DNA of 26,384 nt from OMSK01 sp902492995 (GCA_902492995.1 CABUNR010000018.1:1-26384), one strand, 5' to 3'; shown: positions 14,163 to 23,059, numbered from the stretch's first letter. Made by a program: numbers and translations. The notes: generated by a model from the sequence alone, not told the origin.

Positions 14163-16703
14163 TCACCTTTCGTTTAATTCTTCTTTCAATTTATAAAGTA
14201 TATTTAAAGCATCCAATGGTGTTACAGACAAAATATCAATTTTCTTTAATTCTTCCTCTACTTTAGATTCCATCTTTTCTTCTACAAGCGGTAAAGATTC
14301 TTGTACAATGACATCTCTATTTTTTTCTTTATTTTCATATATTGCTAATATTTGATCTGCTCTTTTAATTAAATTTTCAGGTAAATTAGCAAGTTTTGCT
14401 ACATGAATACCATAACTTTTATCAACACTACCTGTTTTAACTTTATGTAAAAAAATTATATTTCCATCATCTTCTTTTGCACTAACATGTACATTCTTTA
14501 AATTAGATAATGTATCTTCTAAATCTGTTAATTCATGATAATGTGTTGAAAATAAAGTTTTAGCTTTTATATTATTACTTATATATTCAATAATAGACTG
14601 AGCAAGAGCCATCCCATCAAAAGTAGCTGTTCCTCTACCAAGCTCATCAAATAAAATTAAACTATTTTGAGTAGCATTTTTAATAGCATCTTCTGCTTCT
14701 TTCATTTCAACCATAAAAGTTGATTCTCCACTAACTAAGTCATCACTTGCACCAATTCTTGTAAAAATTGCATCAAATATAGGCATTAAAGCTTTTTTTG
14801 CTGGAACAAAGCATCCTATTTGAGCCATTATAACGGTTATAGCAAGTTGTCTCATATATGTAGATTTACCAGCCATATTAGGACCAGTTATAAGTAAAAT
14901 ATCTGTATCCGTATCCATTACTATATCATTTCTAACATATTCCGTGTCAATTACTTTTTCAACAACTGGATGTCTATTATCAATTATTTCTAATTTTCTT
15001 TCACTAGTTAGTATTGGCCTTACATAATTATTTTCTTCTGTTACAGTAGAAAATGATTGCATAACATCTATTTCACTTATTGTTTTAGCAATTTCTTGAA
15101 TCTTAGGAATATATTCTTTTATTTTATCTCTAATCTTTGTAAACAATTCATATTCAAGTTCTATTATTTTTTCTTCTGCATTTAAAATTAAAGCTTCTTT
15201 TTCTTTTAAAATAGGACTTATATACCTCTCAGCATTAGCTAATGTTTGTTTTCTTTCATAGCCAAATTCTTCTTTTACTAAATTAGTCATTCCTTTTGAT
15301 ACTTCTATATAATAACCAAATACACGATTATATCCTACTTTCAAAGTTTTAATTCCTGTACGATTTTTTTCTTCTGCTTCAAATTTAGCAATAAAATCTT
15401 TACCACCTTTTCTTAAACTTTTAAGTTCATCAAGTTCACTATTAAAGCCATCTTTAATAATATATCCCTCTTTTATAGAAACAGGTGGATTTTCATATAT
15501 ACTTTTTTCTAATAATTCATATAAATCATTTAATTCTTCAACATTTTTATAAAAATTAATTTGTGTTAATATTTGTTTTATTGAAGGTAAAACTTTTATT
15601 GAATTTTTTAGTTGTAGTAAATCTCTTGCATTAGCATTTCCAAAAGCAATTCTACCTGATAATCTCTCTAAATCATATACCTCACATAAAAGCTTACATA
15701 AATCATCTTTTAATATAAATTCTCTAAGTAATGTATCTACTACATCATATCTTTTATTTATTTCATCTTTATTTATTAAAGGATTTTCAATCATTTGCCT
15801 TAACATACGTGATCCCATTGCTGTTTTAGTTTTATCAAGTAGCCATAAAAGTGAATAATTACGACTCTTAAGTCTTAATGTTTCTGTAAGCTCTAAATTC
15901 CTTTTAGTATGAATATTCATCTTTAAATAATCTTTATTTTCTTTTATTACTACTTTTTGTAAATGTGACAAATTTCTTTTTTGAGTATTATTTATATATG
16001 TAAGTAAATGTTTTAAAGTTTCAATATATCTTACATCACTAATATCTTCATAAATATATTTATATTCTAATAAATCATCTATTTCACATAAACTGCTTAT
16101 TGTAATTCTAAATTGATTTTTTAACATATTTATTATACTTATATCAATTTTATCATTTACCACTATTTCTTTTATTCCAATACTTACTATTTCACTTACA
16201 AGTTTTGACTTATCATGTTCAAGTTTAGTTATATAAACTTCACCCGTTGATATATCTATATAGCTTATCATATAACAATGATTAAAATCCATTACATTTC
16301 CTATATAATTATTTTCATGTTCATTTAACGATTCATCATTTATAATAGTACCTTTACTTATTATTTGAATTATATCTCTTTTTACAATTCCTTTAGCATT
16401 TTTAGGATCTTCTAATTGTTCACATATTCCTATTTTATAGCCTAAATCAACTAATTTTTCTATATATATATTAGCAGCATGATGTGGTATCCCACACATA
16501 GGTATTTTTTCTTCTAATCCTGCATTTTTTCCTGTTAATGTTAGTTCCAATTCTCTTGATACTTTAATCGCATCTTCAAAAAACATTTCATAAAAATCGC
16601 CTAATCTAAAAAAAATTATTATATCTTCATTTTTTTCTTTTACTTCTAAGTATTGCTTCATCATAGGCGTTACTTTATTTTTATCTACTTCACTTCGTAA
16701 CAT
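14163..16703 (-). CDS. mutS: DNA mismatch repair protein MutS
   Basis: This ATPase binds mismatches and small loops in new DNA and starts mismatch repair. The 846-residue protein has the mismatch-recognition motif GDFYEMF (Phe37 and Glu39). The connector, core and clamp regions follow. The C-terminal ATPase has Walker A GPNMAGKST (607-615), Walker B LILFDE (682-687), the signature STFMVEMKE and STHYHEL. The C-terminal tail PLDALNILYKLKEEL matches the tetramerisation/beta-clamp end of MutS. The start at 16703 has an AAGGTGAT site. A promoter lies at 16721-16749. No mutL follows; instead a membrane protein and a DUF5662 gene do. The protein looks intact. Confidence 0.98.
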   Translation of the reverse strand: MLRSEVDKNKVTPMMKQYLEVKEKNEDIIIFFRLGDFYEMFFEDAIKVSRELELTLTGKNAGLEEKIPMCGIPHHAANIYIEKLVDLGYKIGICEQLEDPKNAKGIVKRDIIQIISKGTIINDESLNEHENNYIGNVMDFNHCYMISYIDISTGEVYITKLEHDKSKLVSEIVSIGIKEIVVNDKIDISIINMLKNQFRITISSLCEIDDLLEYKYIYEDISDVRYIETLKHLLTYINNTQKRNLSHLQKVVIKENKDYLKMNIHTKRNLELTETLRLKSRNYSLLWLLDKTKTAMGSRMLRQMIENPLINKDEINKRYDVVDTLLREFILKDDLCKLLCEVYDLERLSGRIAFGNANARDLLQLKNSIKVLPSIKQILTQINFYKNVEELNDLYELLEKSIYENPPVSIKEGYIIKDGFNSELDELKSLRKGGKDFIAKFEAEEKNRTGIKTLKVGYNRVFGYYIEVSKGMTNLVKEEFGYERKQTLANAERYISPILKEKEALILNAEEKIIELEYELFTKIRDKIKEYIPKIQEIAKTISEIDVMQSFSTVTEENNYVRPILTSERKLEIIDNRHPVVEKVIDTEYVRNDIVMDTDTDILLITGPNMAGKSTYMRQLAITVIMAQIGCFVPAKKALMPIFDAIFTRIGASDDLVSGESTFMVEMKEAEDAIKNATQNSLILFDELGRGTATFDGMALAQSIIEYISNNIKAKTLFSTHYHELTDLEDTLSNLKNVHVSAKEDDGNIIFLHKVKTGSVDKSYGIHVAKLANLPENLIKRADQILAIYENKEKNRDVIVQESLPLVEEKMESKVEEELKKIDILSVTPLDALNILYKLKEELNER

Positions 16704-16720
16704 TCATATCACCTTTATTT

Positions 16721-16749
16721 ATTTTACCATTTTTTAGAAATTTTTTAAA
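16721..16749 (-). promoter_or_regulatory. Promoter of the mutS unit
   Basis: On the minus strand, TTTAAA (16744-16749) and TAAAAT (16721-16726) are 17 bases apart, with an extended -10 (TGG before TAAAAT). The -35 is weak. Confidence 0.6.
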
Positions 16750-16751
16750 GA

Positions 16752-16780
16752 TTTATTTTTATTTTAAATTGTTATATAAT
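16752..16780 (+). promoter_or_regulatory. Promoter of the DUF975 gene
   Basis: TATAAT (16775-16780) is a perfect -10; the box 17 bases upstream is TTTATT (16752-16757), a weak -35. It lies back to back with the mutS promoter. Confidence 0.6.
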
Positions 16781-16800
16781 TACATTAGAAAGGAGTTTTT

Positions 16801-17445
16801 ATGATAAATAGAATTGAATTAAAAAACAAAGCTAAAGAGAGTTTAAATAATAAATACTTTGAATCTATTAAATTATTATTAACATTATTTATTATTTCTC
16901 TAGGTTTAGAAATAATCTATGCATTAATAACACATTTTACAACTTTAGATTCAAGTAATATCTATAATATATTTACTAATGTAATTGAATTAATTATAAC
17001 AGGAACTATTTCATTTGGTTATATTAGTTTTTTCCTTAAAATATCAAGAGACGAAAATGTTACAAGTGACGAATTATTTAGTAAAGCAGATATGTTACCT
17101 CTATATATAGTATCCTCTATATTAATAGGTATATTTACATTTTTAGGAGCAATATTTTTTATAATTCCAGGTATTATTATAGCTATTTCATTATCTCAAA
17201 CATTCTATATTTTACTTGATAACCCTAATATGAATATAAAAGAAGCCCTTCTTTTAAGTAAAAAAATGATGAATGGATATAAACTTGAATTTTTTATACT
17301 TAAACTATCTTTCTTAGGATGGATAATTTTAGGAATTTTTACATTCGGAATTTTATATTTATGGTTAATTCCATATATGAATGTTACAGAAGCAAATTTT
17401 TATAATGAAATTAAAGAAATATATAACAAAAAAAATCTAGAATAA
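16801..17445 (+). CDS. DUF975 family membrane protein
   Basis: The 214-residue integral membrane protein fits DUF975. It has an N-terminal NRIELKNKAKESLNNKYFES segment, then about five hydrophobic helices (near 24-45, 62-82, 100-130 and 170-195). The family-type motifs are FGYISFFLKISRDE, FFIIPGIIIAISLSQTFYIL, KMMNGYKLEFF and PYMNVTEANFYNE. Function is unknown; the family is common in Firmicutes. The start has an AGAAAGGAG site. It is a single-gene unit with its own promoter and terminator. Confidence 0.85.
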   Translation: MINRIELKNKAKESLNNKYFESIKLLLTLFIISLGLEIIYALITHFTTLDSSNIYNIFTNVIELIITGTISFGYISFFLKISRDENVTSDELFSKADMLPLYIVSSILIGIFTFLGAIFFIIPGIIIAISLSQTFYILLDNPNMNIKEALLLSKKMMNGYKLEFFILKLSFLGWIILGIFTFGILYLWLIPYMNVTEANFYNEIKEIYNKKNLE

Positions 17446-17460
17446 ATTCTAGATTTTTTT
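17431..17460 (+). terminator. Terminator of the DUF975 gene
   Basis: A 13-bp stem, AAAAATCTAGAAT with ATTCTAGATTTTT, encloses two bases and runs into seven T. The gene's stop codon is inside. Confidence 0.92.
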
Positions 17461-17547
17461 AAAGAAACTATGTTTCTTTATCTATATAAAACGCTAAAAA
17501 AGCATTAGCGTAACACTATAAACAAGTATATTTTATACTTACAAGTG
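17461..17547. other. Three consecutive hairpins in a 206-base gene-free spacer
   Basis: Hairpin 1 is AAAGAAAC/GTTTCTTT (17461-17479). Hairpin 2 is ACGCTAA/TTAGCGT (17491-17511). Hairpin 3 is AAGTATA/TATACTT (17524-17540) inside CACT/AGTG (17514-17547). They do not end in T-runs. The rest of the spacer (17548-17651) is AT-rich with no sign of a gene. A small RNA, mRNA 3' structure or leftover insertion are all possible. Confidence 0.45.
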
Positions 17548-17651
17548 CTACTAATAATATAACCATCTTTTTAATATATATTCATATATTTTTTTATTAT
17601 TCATAATATTATATTCATTTTATAAATTGGTGAAACAAAAAAAAATATTTT

Positions 17652-18092
17652 TTATATATTTTTTTTCATATTTATTTTAAATTCAAAAAAGCCTAATTTT
17701 TCATATAATTTTTTTGCTTCTTTATTTTCATTTAAAACATTTATATCTATAAATTTAGCATTATTTTTTTTAGAAATTTCTATTGCTTCTTTTAATAGTT
17801 TTGTACCTATTTTTTTACCTCTATATTTTTCTATTACATATATTCCATCTATCAAATAGCCATTTAAATCATTGCTTTTTATAGGTTTTAAATAAGTATA
17901 TCCAACTATTTTACCATCAACTTTATAACTTAATAAAATATTACTATCATCTTTTATTACATTTTTAAAATAATCTTTTACAGTAAATTTATCATCTATT
18001 GAATTATCATATTTTTTTTCATCTTGTATTAGTAATGTAAGTAATTCATCGCAATAATTTGCATCTTCTAAACTTATTACTCTATTAATCAT
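17652..18092 (-). CDS. GNAT family N-acetyltransferase
   Basis: A 146-residue acetyltransferase that would use acetyl-CoA. The acetyl-CoA loop motif is seen as YVIEKYRGKKIGTKLLKEA (pattern R-G-x-x-I-G), and the C-terminal signature is NVLNENKEAKKLYEKLGFFEF. The target is unknown. The layout resembles many RimI-like or small-molecule acetyltransferases. The start ATG has an AGGTGG site overlapping the stop of maf (gap 8 bases), so it is co-expressed with maf. No terminator is obvious at its end. Confidence 0.88.
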   Translation of the reverse strand: MINRVISLEDANYCDELLTLLIQDEKKYDNSIDDKFTVKDYFKNVIKDDSNILLSYKVDGKIVGYTYLKPIKSNDLNGYLIDGIYVIEKYRGKKIGTKLLKEAIEISKKNNAKFIDINVLNENKEAKKLYEKLGFFEFKINMKKNI

Positions 18093-18100
18093 ATAACCAC

Positions 18101-18694
18101 CTACTTATTTTGAAGTTCAAAATCTTTTATAGAATATCCTAATAATTTTAAATGTTTTATTAAACTACTAGCTGATAATCCAAAAATAGTATTATAATCC
18201 CCTTTTACACTTTCTACAAATATTATTCCTTTACCTAAAATAGTATAACCACATCTATCAAGTATGTTTTTTTCATTATCAACATACCATTTAATTTCTT
18301 CATCAAGTATATCATTTCTTAATTTTAACTCTGCAGTATCACAATAACTAATTTTTTTATTATTATACATATCAATTATTGTAACCCCTGTATAAGCTTT
18401 TGTTACTTTTCCTCTCATTTTAATGATATTATTATAAGCTTCTTTTTTTGTTTTAGGTTTTTCATATTTTTTATCCATATAAATAATAGTATCACATGCA
18501 ATAACAATTGCTTTTTCCTTAAGTTTTGAAAGAACACTTGATGCTTTATTTAAAGAAAGTTCCATCACATACTTATCTGGTAATTTTTCGTTAGATTCTT
18601 CTTCCATTTCACTTTTTATAACATCATATTTTATTCCTATTAAATCTAATATATCTCTTCTTTGCTTTGAACCTGAAGCTAAAACAACTTTCAT
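18101..18694 (-). CDS. maf: Maf family nucleoside triphosphate pyrophosphatase
   Basis: The 197-residue protein belongs to the Maf/HAM1-like house-cleaning pyrophosphatases, which hydrolyse dTTP/UTP or modified nucleotides, and which have been linked to septum control. Family features are LASGSKQRRDIL (S-x-S-x-x-R-R type start; Arg12, Arg13), the acidic EEESNEKLP, ACDTI with the metal-binding Asp, EKPKTKKEAYNNI in place of the usual GKP segment, and the end segment GDYNTIFGLS. It is close in length to the family norm (about 190). The missing G in the GKP segment is a minor oddity. The start has a weak AAGGTAG site. Confidence 0.9.
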   Translation of the reverse strand: MKVVLASGSKQRRDILDLIGIKYDVIKSEMEEESNEKLPDKYVMELSLNKASSVLSKLKEKAIVIACDTIIYMDKKYEKPKTKKEAYNNIIKMRGKVTKAYTGVTIIDMYNNKKISYCDTAELKLRNDILDEEIKWYVDNEKNILDRCGYTILGKGIIFVESVKGDYNTIFGLSASSLIKHLKLLGYSIKDFELQNK

Positions 18695-18714
18695 ATAATC
18701 ACTACCTTGAGTTA

Positions 18715-18720
18715 ATTATA
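18715..18720 (-). promoter_or_regulatory. -10 element of the maf promoter
   Basis: The minus strand reads TGATATAATTAAC with a perfect TATAAT; no good -35 is seen 16-18 bases upstream. It is 21 bases from the maf start. Confidence 0.45.
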
Positions 18721-18764
18721 TCACAATTTAATTTATAATTACATATTAATACCTTTAGTTTTAT

Positions 18765-19305
18765 CTAACTTATACTTTTACCTAAGTTATAAACCTCTTG
18801 ATATGCCTCGCTTTTTTCTATTTCAATACTTGCCATATTATCACCTATAATAACATTCTTTTCTTTAGCATTTGTTAAACATTTAATGAATCCTCTAAAT
18901 GAATTAATGGCAATATTTAAGTCATCCTTACATGGTTCTTCATAAATAAAGCACACGACAATATAAAATAAAACTCTTTATTACTTAATAAATTAAACTT
19001 TGCATAAGTTCTATCAATCAAAGTTTTCATTTGTCCTGAAATAGAATAAAAGTATATTGGACTTGCTAAAATATTTGCCTTAATCATTTTTTCTAATATT
19101 TCTGATGCATCATCTTTATATACACAAGTACCTCTATTTTTTTTACAAGTAAAGATCATAAACAATAGTTTATTTTTTTGCCTTTTAATTTTAATTATTG
19201 AACATTATTTAAAGATTCTATTGTCCCTTTTTAAATTGCTCACATAATTTCTTTGTATTTCCAGTTCCACTCATTGATGAAGATATAATTTATATTTTTA
19301 CTCAT
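18765..19305 (-). pseudogene. Decayed flavodoxin-type NAD(P)H reductase
   Basis: Pieces in several frames rebuild a flavodoxin-fold NADPH-dependent FMN reductase. They are SSMSGTGNTKKLCEQF (phosphate-binding loop, near 19270), INYC..FTCKKNRGTCVYKDDASEILEKMI, LASPIYFYSISGQMKTLIDRTYAKFNLL, then in another frame NIAINSFRGFIKCLTNAKEKNVIIG and EAYQEVYNLGKSI. Lesions: in-frame stops at the end of the first fragment and near 19200; frameshifts near 19280, 19180 and 18940; missing residues in the P-loop-to-TCKKN section. The ATG at 19303-19305 overlaps the DUF1016 stop by four bases (ATGA), so this gene was once translated right after it. The two leftover open frames (18765-18956 and 18917-19165) are fragments and not real genes. 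Confidence 0.85.
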
Positions 19306-19859
19306 TTAAATATTTTCTTTATATGTAATGCTTTTTCAGTAACTATTTCTATATTATTCTTATTATTAGGTACAAGATCTTTCACCTCAATATTCTTACT
19401 ATTAGCAAATTTGTTTTTTGTTTCAATTGGTAATCTTTCATATTCTTTATTTTTAATTTTTTCTCTTAATTCTCTTTTAGATAAACTATTGTTCTTAGTG
19501 GTATTTATATAATATGATAATTTGTTACTATCTTTTATTGATAATAATTCTGTATAATGACTCCATGTTAACTTTCCCGACAATATCGGGACTTTTTCAA
19601 TTATATTATAAAATTGTTTAATTTTATATAATAATGATGGCGTATATTTTTTACCAAATTTATTTGTTAATCTTTTAGAATAGTCCTTTATTACATTTTT
19701 TCCATACTTAGTATCTACATTTTTAAGTAGTCCTCCAACTTCTAAATATGTTTTTATTTTTTCCTTTGTTTTTGAATAATCTTTTACATTTTGATATATT
19801 TCATGATTTAATATCTTGTTTTCTATTTGTTGATATGTTTTATCTATTTCTTCTATCAT
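19302..19859 (-). CDS. DUF1016 N-terminal domain protein lacking the nuclease half
   Basis: The 185-residue protein matches the N-terminal part of YhcG/DUF1016 proteins. It has YGKNVIKDYSKRLTNKFGKKYTPSLLYKIKQFY, LTWSHYTELLSIKDSNKLSYYINTTKNN, SKRELREKIKNKEYERLP, and ends near DLVPN. Full-length members continue into a PDDEXK-type nuclease domain; here the frame stops a few residues after. So it is a truncated gene or a stand-alone DNA-binding-like domain. The start has an AGGAG site 12 bases after comEC, and the stop overlaps the start of the flavodoxin remnant. Its position in the comEA-comEC unit is unusual: in many Firmicutes holA comes after comEC. Confidence 0.7.
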   Translation of the reverse strand: MIEEIDKTYQQIENKILNHEIYQNVKDYSKTKEKIKTYLEVGGLLKNVDTKYGKNVIKDYSKRLTNKFGKKYTPSLLYKIKQFYNIIEKVPILSGKLTWSHYTELLSIKDSNKLSYYINTTKNNSLSKRELREKIKNKEYERLPIETKNKFANSKNIEVKDLVPNNKNNIEIVTEKALHIKKIFK

Positions 19860-19871
19860 ATCTACTCCTTT

Positions 19872-21914
19872 CTATGGGCTACAAGTTTCTATTTTTAATT
19901 TATTATTTTTTATCTTAAGCATAATACTACCATCACGATCTGTTCTATATATTTTTGTGTTTGCTAAATTATTTATTACCTCTTTATTTGGATGTCCGTA
20001 TCTATTATTTTTACCTACACTAATTAAACTATATTTTGGATTAATACTACTTATAAAATTAGTACTACTACTTGTTTTAGAACCATGATGTCCTACTTTT
20101 AAAACATCTATATTAGATAAGTTATATTTATCTAATATATTCTTCTCTTTTTCTACTCCTGCATCTGCCATAAATAAGAATTTATAATTACCAAGTTCAG
20201 TATAAATAACATTTGAATTATCATTTTCATTATCATATTCTTTTGTTTGTAAAAAATATAGTTTGTTATTATCTATATTTAATTCTTTAATACATGAATA
20301 ATATTTTATTTTCTTTTTATCTAGTACTTTGATTAATTCTTTTTCTAATTCATTAAACTCTCCACAATTAAATACCACGTTTTTTACCTTAAAATTATTT
20401 ACTAAATTAATTGCTTCTCCCATATGGTCAAAATCTCCATGCGTTAATATCATATAATTTATTTTTTTTATTCCTCTACTTTTTAAATAAGGAATAGTTG
20501 TATTTAAAGATAAATTATATTTATTTTTATTATAACTAACAACGCCTCCCGTATCTAAGAGGATATTACTTTTATTATGTGGTAACTCTATTAATAAAGA
20601 ATCACCTTGCCCAATATCTAACATAGTAATATTAATATTACTATTCAAATAATTTATATTATTATGAAAAATTAAAATAATTAATATTAGTAATAAAAAT
20701 TGATATTTTCTATTTAAAAGTTTTTTTATAACAAATATAATTAAAAGGTAATATATTATTATAAAAAAATAATTTATACTCTTTAAAATTATAATAAAAA
20801 ACTTAATATTGCTAAAAAATAAAATTATATTTTCTTCTATATCAATCAATATATTTAGTAAAACATTAAATTTTGGAATAATAAATGTTAAAAGTGATAA
20901 AGGAAAAATAACAAGAGAAATTAAAGGAACAAAAAATACATTAATTAATGGACTAAGCAAATTAATTTCATTATTGTTATTAATCATAATTGGTATACTT
21001 ATTAAAAAAGATAATAATGATACAAAGAAAGTCTTAAGAAAATAATTATTATAATTACTAGTAATATTTCCAAATATAATTAAATTAATACTTACTAAAA
21101 AGCTCAAAACAAAACCTATATTATAGATATAATATGGATTGTTTAATAACATAATATTTAAAATGAATAAAATTACTACTAAAGGATTTATTTTTAAATT
21201 AAATAACTTATTAGTAGTTAATATAATAAAAAGAAACGTTGCTCTTATAACTGATGGTGTAAAATTTGTTAAAAACATATAAAATATTAAAAAAGAAAAT
21301 AAAATTATATTTATAATATATTTATTTTTAAATATTTTTTTTAATATCAATAATAAAAAAGATGATAAAAAAGTTATATGCATACCAGATACTGAAAATA
21401 AATGACTTATACCGCTATTTCTATATGATGTTTTAATATCAGAATCAATATAATTATTATCACCTAATATAAATGTATATAAATAATTATTATTTATTTT
21501 ATCTATTCTCTTTATTATTTTATTTTTAATTTTATATTTTAATTTATTGTTATTTTTAATTTTAGTTATTTTATTAGCTTTAAATATATAATATATTTTT
21601 TTACTTTTTAAATATTTATTATAATTAAATAAATTAAAATTAGTATTATTAGAAGGAATATTAAAGACTCCTTCTAATAATATATAATCGCCTAATTTTA
21701 AATCTAAATCAGTATTATTATAATTTACTAATACTTTTTCTTTTCCTATTAATTCAATCTGCATTTTATCAGTTATTTTAACATTATTAACATACCCATA
21801 TATTTTTTTAGTATTTAAATCATATTTTGACTTATAAATATTATTATTTGTTATATAAAATACATATATAAAAGTTAATAGGCTAAACAGTAATATAATC
21901 CTTAATTTTTTCAA
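19872..21914 (-). CDS. comEC: Competence protein ComEC (DNA-uptake channel)
   Basis: This polytopic membrane protein is the channel through which one strand of captured DNA enters the cell. It begins with two hydrophobic segments and an OB-fold-like domain. The Competence domain follows (about 140-420; HLFSVSGMHITFLSSFLLL and several helices). A C-terminal metallo-beta-lactamase-like domain (from about 430) has the signature LTHGDFDHMGEA (about residue 490), MADAG and VGHHGSKTSSS, with GKNNRYGHP. I choose the TTG start at 21914, which has an AGGTGAT site 8 bases upstream and yields a natural MKKLRIILL-like start (680 aa). The GTG at 21926 lies inside that site. The gene overlaps the end of comEA by about 30 bases. 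Confidence 0.93.
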   Translation of the reverse strand: MKKLRIILLFSLLTFIYVFYITNNNIYKSKYDLNTKKIYGYVNNVKITDKMQIELIGKEKVLVNYNNTDLDLKLGDYILLEGVFNIPSNNTNFNLFNYNKYLKSKKIYYIFKANKITKIKNNNKLKYKIKNKIIKRIDKINNNYLYTFILGDNNYIDSDIKTSYRNSGISHLFSVSGMHITFLSSFLLLILKKIFKNKYIINIILFSFLIFYMFLTNFTPSVIRATFLFIILTTNKLFNLKINPLVVILFILNIMLLNNPYYIYNIGFVLSFLVSINLIIFGNITSNYNNYFLKTFFVSLLSFLISIPIMINNNNEINLLSPLINVFFVPLISLVIFPLSLLTFIIPKFNVLLNILIDIEENIILFFSNIKFFIIILKSINYFFIIIYYLLIIFVIKKLLNRKYQFLLLILIILIFHNNINYLNSNINITMLDIGQGDSLLIELPHNKSNILLDTGGVVSYNKNKYNLSLNTTIPYLKSRGIKKINYMILTHGDFDHMGEAINLVNNFKVKNVVFNCGEFNELEKELIKVLDKKKIKYYSCIKELNIDNNKLYFLQTKEYDNENDNSNVIYTELGNYKFLFMADAGVEKEKNILDKYNLSNIDVLKVGHHGSKTSSSTNFISSINPKYSLISVGKNNRYGHPNKEVINNLANTKIYRTDRDGSIMLKIKNNKLKIETCSP

Positions 21915-22578
21915 ATAAAGAATCACCTATCCCTGTTACATTTTTTATGTCATCTATTACTTTAAATTTAGTTGTTTCTCTATATTCAATAATTGCTTTA
22001 GCTTTTGATTCACCTACACCAGAAATAGATGTTAATTCTTCTATTGTAGCACTATTAATATTAATTAATTTTTGTTCTTTTAAATCACTTGTAGTATTAC
22101 CTTTTGGTGTATTATTTACCTCCTCTTTTTTATTTATACAAGCATCATTATTTGTGTTTGGACAAACACATTCTTTTTCTATTTCAATATATTTTAAAAC
22201 TTCCTTTTCTTTATCTAAATTCTTGTTATATTCTTCTATTTCTTTTTGACTATATATTATAATAACCATCTCATCAACAACTTTTTTTGATAAATTTAAA
22301 TAAGAAGTATTAGCATTCTTTGTAAGACCACCTGCTTTAGATATAACATCTATTATTCTTTTATTTTCTTCTATTTTATATACTCCTGGATTTTTAACCT
22401 CACCTTTTACTTCAACATAAAATTCTTTTTCTATTACTTCTTGTTCTTCTTTTATTGGTTCTTCTTCTACATATTTATATGTCGTATTTTTACTATAAAT
22501 AAAGCCTATTATAATAATTAATATAATAATAACTGAAAATAAAATATAATAACCATTTCTTTTTATTTTTTCTTTCAT
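21883..22578 (-). CDS. comEA: Competence protein ComEA (DNA receptor)
   Basis: ComEA binds double-stranded DNA at the outer membrane face and hands it to ComEC. The 231-residue protein has one N-terminal transmembrane helix (about 10-30) and a SLBB-type domain (about 50-112; FYVEVKGEVKNPGVYK, AGGLTKNANTSYLNLSKKVVDEMVI). A charged linker with two Cys (CVCPNTNNDACI) follows. The end has a double helix-hairpin-helix (about 170-231; INSATIEELTSISGVGESKAKAIIEYRE, IDDIKNVTGIGDSLFEKIKDYI). The start at 22578 has an AGGAGG site 3 bases away; an ATG nine codons earlier has none. It overlaps comEC and drives its translation. Confidence 0.95.
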   Translation of the reverse strand: MKEKIKRNGYYILFSVIIILIIIIGFIYSKNTTYKYVEEEPIKEEQEVIEKEFYVEVKGEVKNPGVYKIEENKRIIDVISKAGGLTKNANTSYLNLSKKVVDEMVIIIYSQKEIEEYNKNLDKEKEVLKYIEIEKECVCPNTNNDACINKKEEVNNTPKGNTTSDLKEQKLININSATIEELTSISGVGESKAKAIIEYRETTKFKVIDDIKNVTGIGDSLFEKIKDYITV

Positions 22579-22645
22579 ACTCCTCCTATCTAAACATCTC
22601 TTCATATATATAATACTTCATTAAATTTAAAAACCCTTTTAAAAT

Positions 22646-22671
22646 AAAAAAATAGATTAATTAATCTATTT
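22646..22671 (-). terminator. Terminator of the ComGC-like gene
   Basis: A perfect 22-base palindrome (22650-22671, starting AAATAGATTA), folding as an 8-bp stem with a six-base loop, is followed by T on the minus strand. It includes the stop codon of the pseudopilin gene. Confidence 0.85.
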
Positions 22672-23014
22672 TCTCCACACATTTTTTATCAATACTATAT
22701 ATAAAATTATTATTTTTATCAACTATTACTTTAATCGTTTCATCCTTAAATTGATCTGCATCCATACTTATATAATTGTCATCTATTAGTGTTTTAACTT
22801 TTATACAAAATGTATTATTTTCTTTTATTATATATTTATCATTATCATTTATATAATTAGAAGCATCAGTATACAATATCTGCTTTGAAGCTTCACTTAT
22901 CTCTTTTTCTTTTTTTTCTTGTTGTTCTAATATTTTTGGAGTAAAAACGAGTGCTAATAAAGCAAGCAAAGAAATAACAGCTAAAACTTCTATAAGAGTA
23001 AATCCCTTTTTCAT
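22661..23014 (-). CDS. ComGC-like competence pseudopilin
   Basis: The 117-residue protein has the leader MKKGFTLIEVLAVISLLALL. Prepilin peptidase would cut before Phe5 and leave the usual mature Glu. A long N-terminal helix is followed by EKKEKEISEASKQILYTDASNYIND, a soluble domain, and a short Cys-containing end (CIKV..KKCVEKID; the two Cys could bond). Length and layout match ComGC, the major competence pseudopilin, but no other comG gene is here, so another minor pseudopilin cannot be excluded. It has its own TTGATT-17-TAAAAT promoter and terminator, and lies just upstream of comEA. The start has an AGGTGG site. Confidence 0.82.
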   Translation of the reverse strand: MKKGFTLIEVLAVISLLALLALVFTPKILEQQEKKEKEISEASKQILYTDASNYINDNDKYIIKENNTFCIKVKTLIDDNYISMDADQFKDETIKVIVDKNNNFIYSIDKKCVEKID

Positions 23015-23030
23015 AATACCACCTAACTTA

Positions 23031-23059
23031 ATTTTACATTAAAAATTTTTTTCAATCAA
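23031..23059 (-). promoter_or_regulatory. Promoter of the ComGC-like gene
   Basis: On the minus strand, TTGATT (23054-23059) and TAAAAT (23031-23036) are 17 bases apart. No CIN-box-like competence signal (TACGAATA) was found near it. Confidence 0.75.

Noticed and set aside
20809..21045. Plus-strand open frame inside comEC
   Set aside because: Shadow of the comEC coding frame; no ribosome site and no family match.
22579..22640. Promoter of comEA
   Set aside because: TATTAT/TATATAT is present in an AT run, but no convincing -35 is found; the gene may also be read through from the pseudopilin gene.
23031..23059. Search for a competence (CIN-box) signal near the pseudopilin and comEA
   Set aside because: No TACGAATA-type box is present; only sigma-A-type signals are seen.
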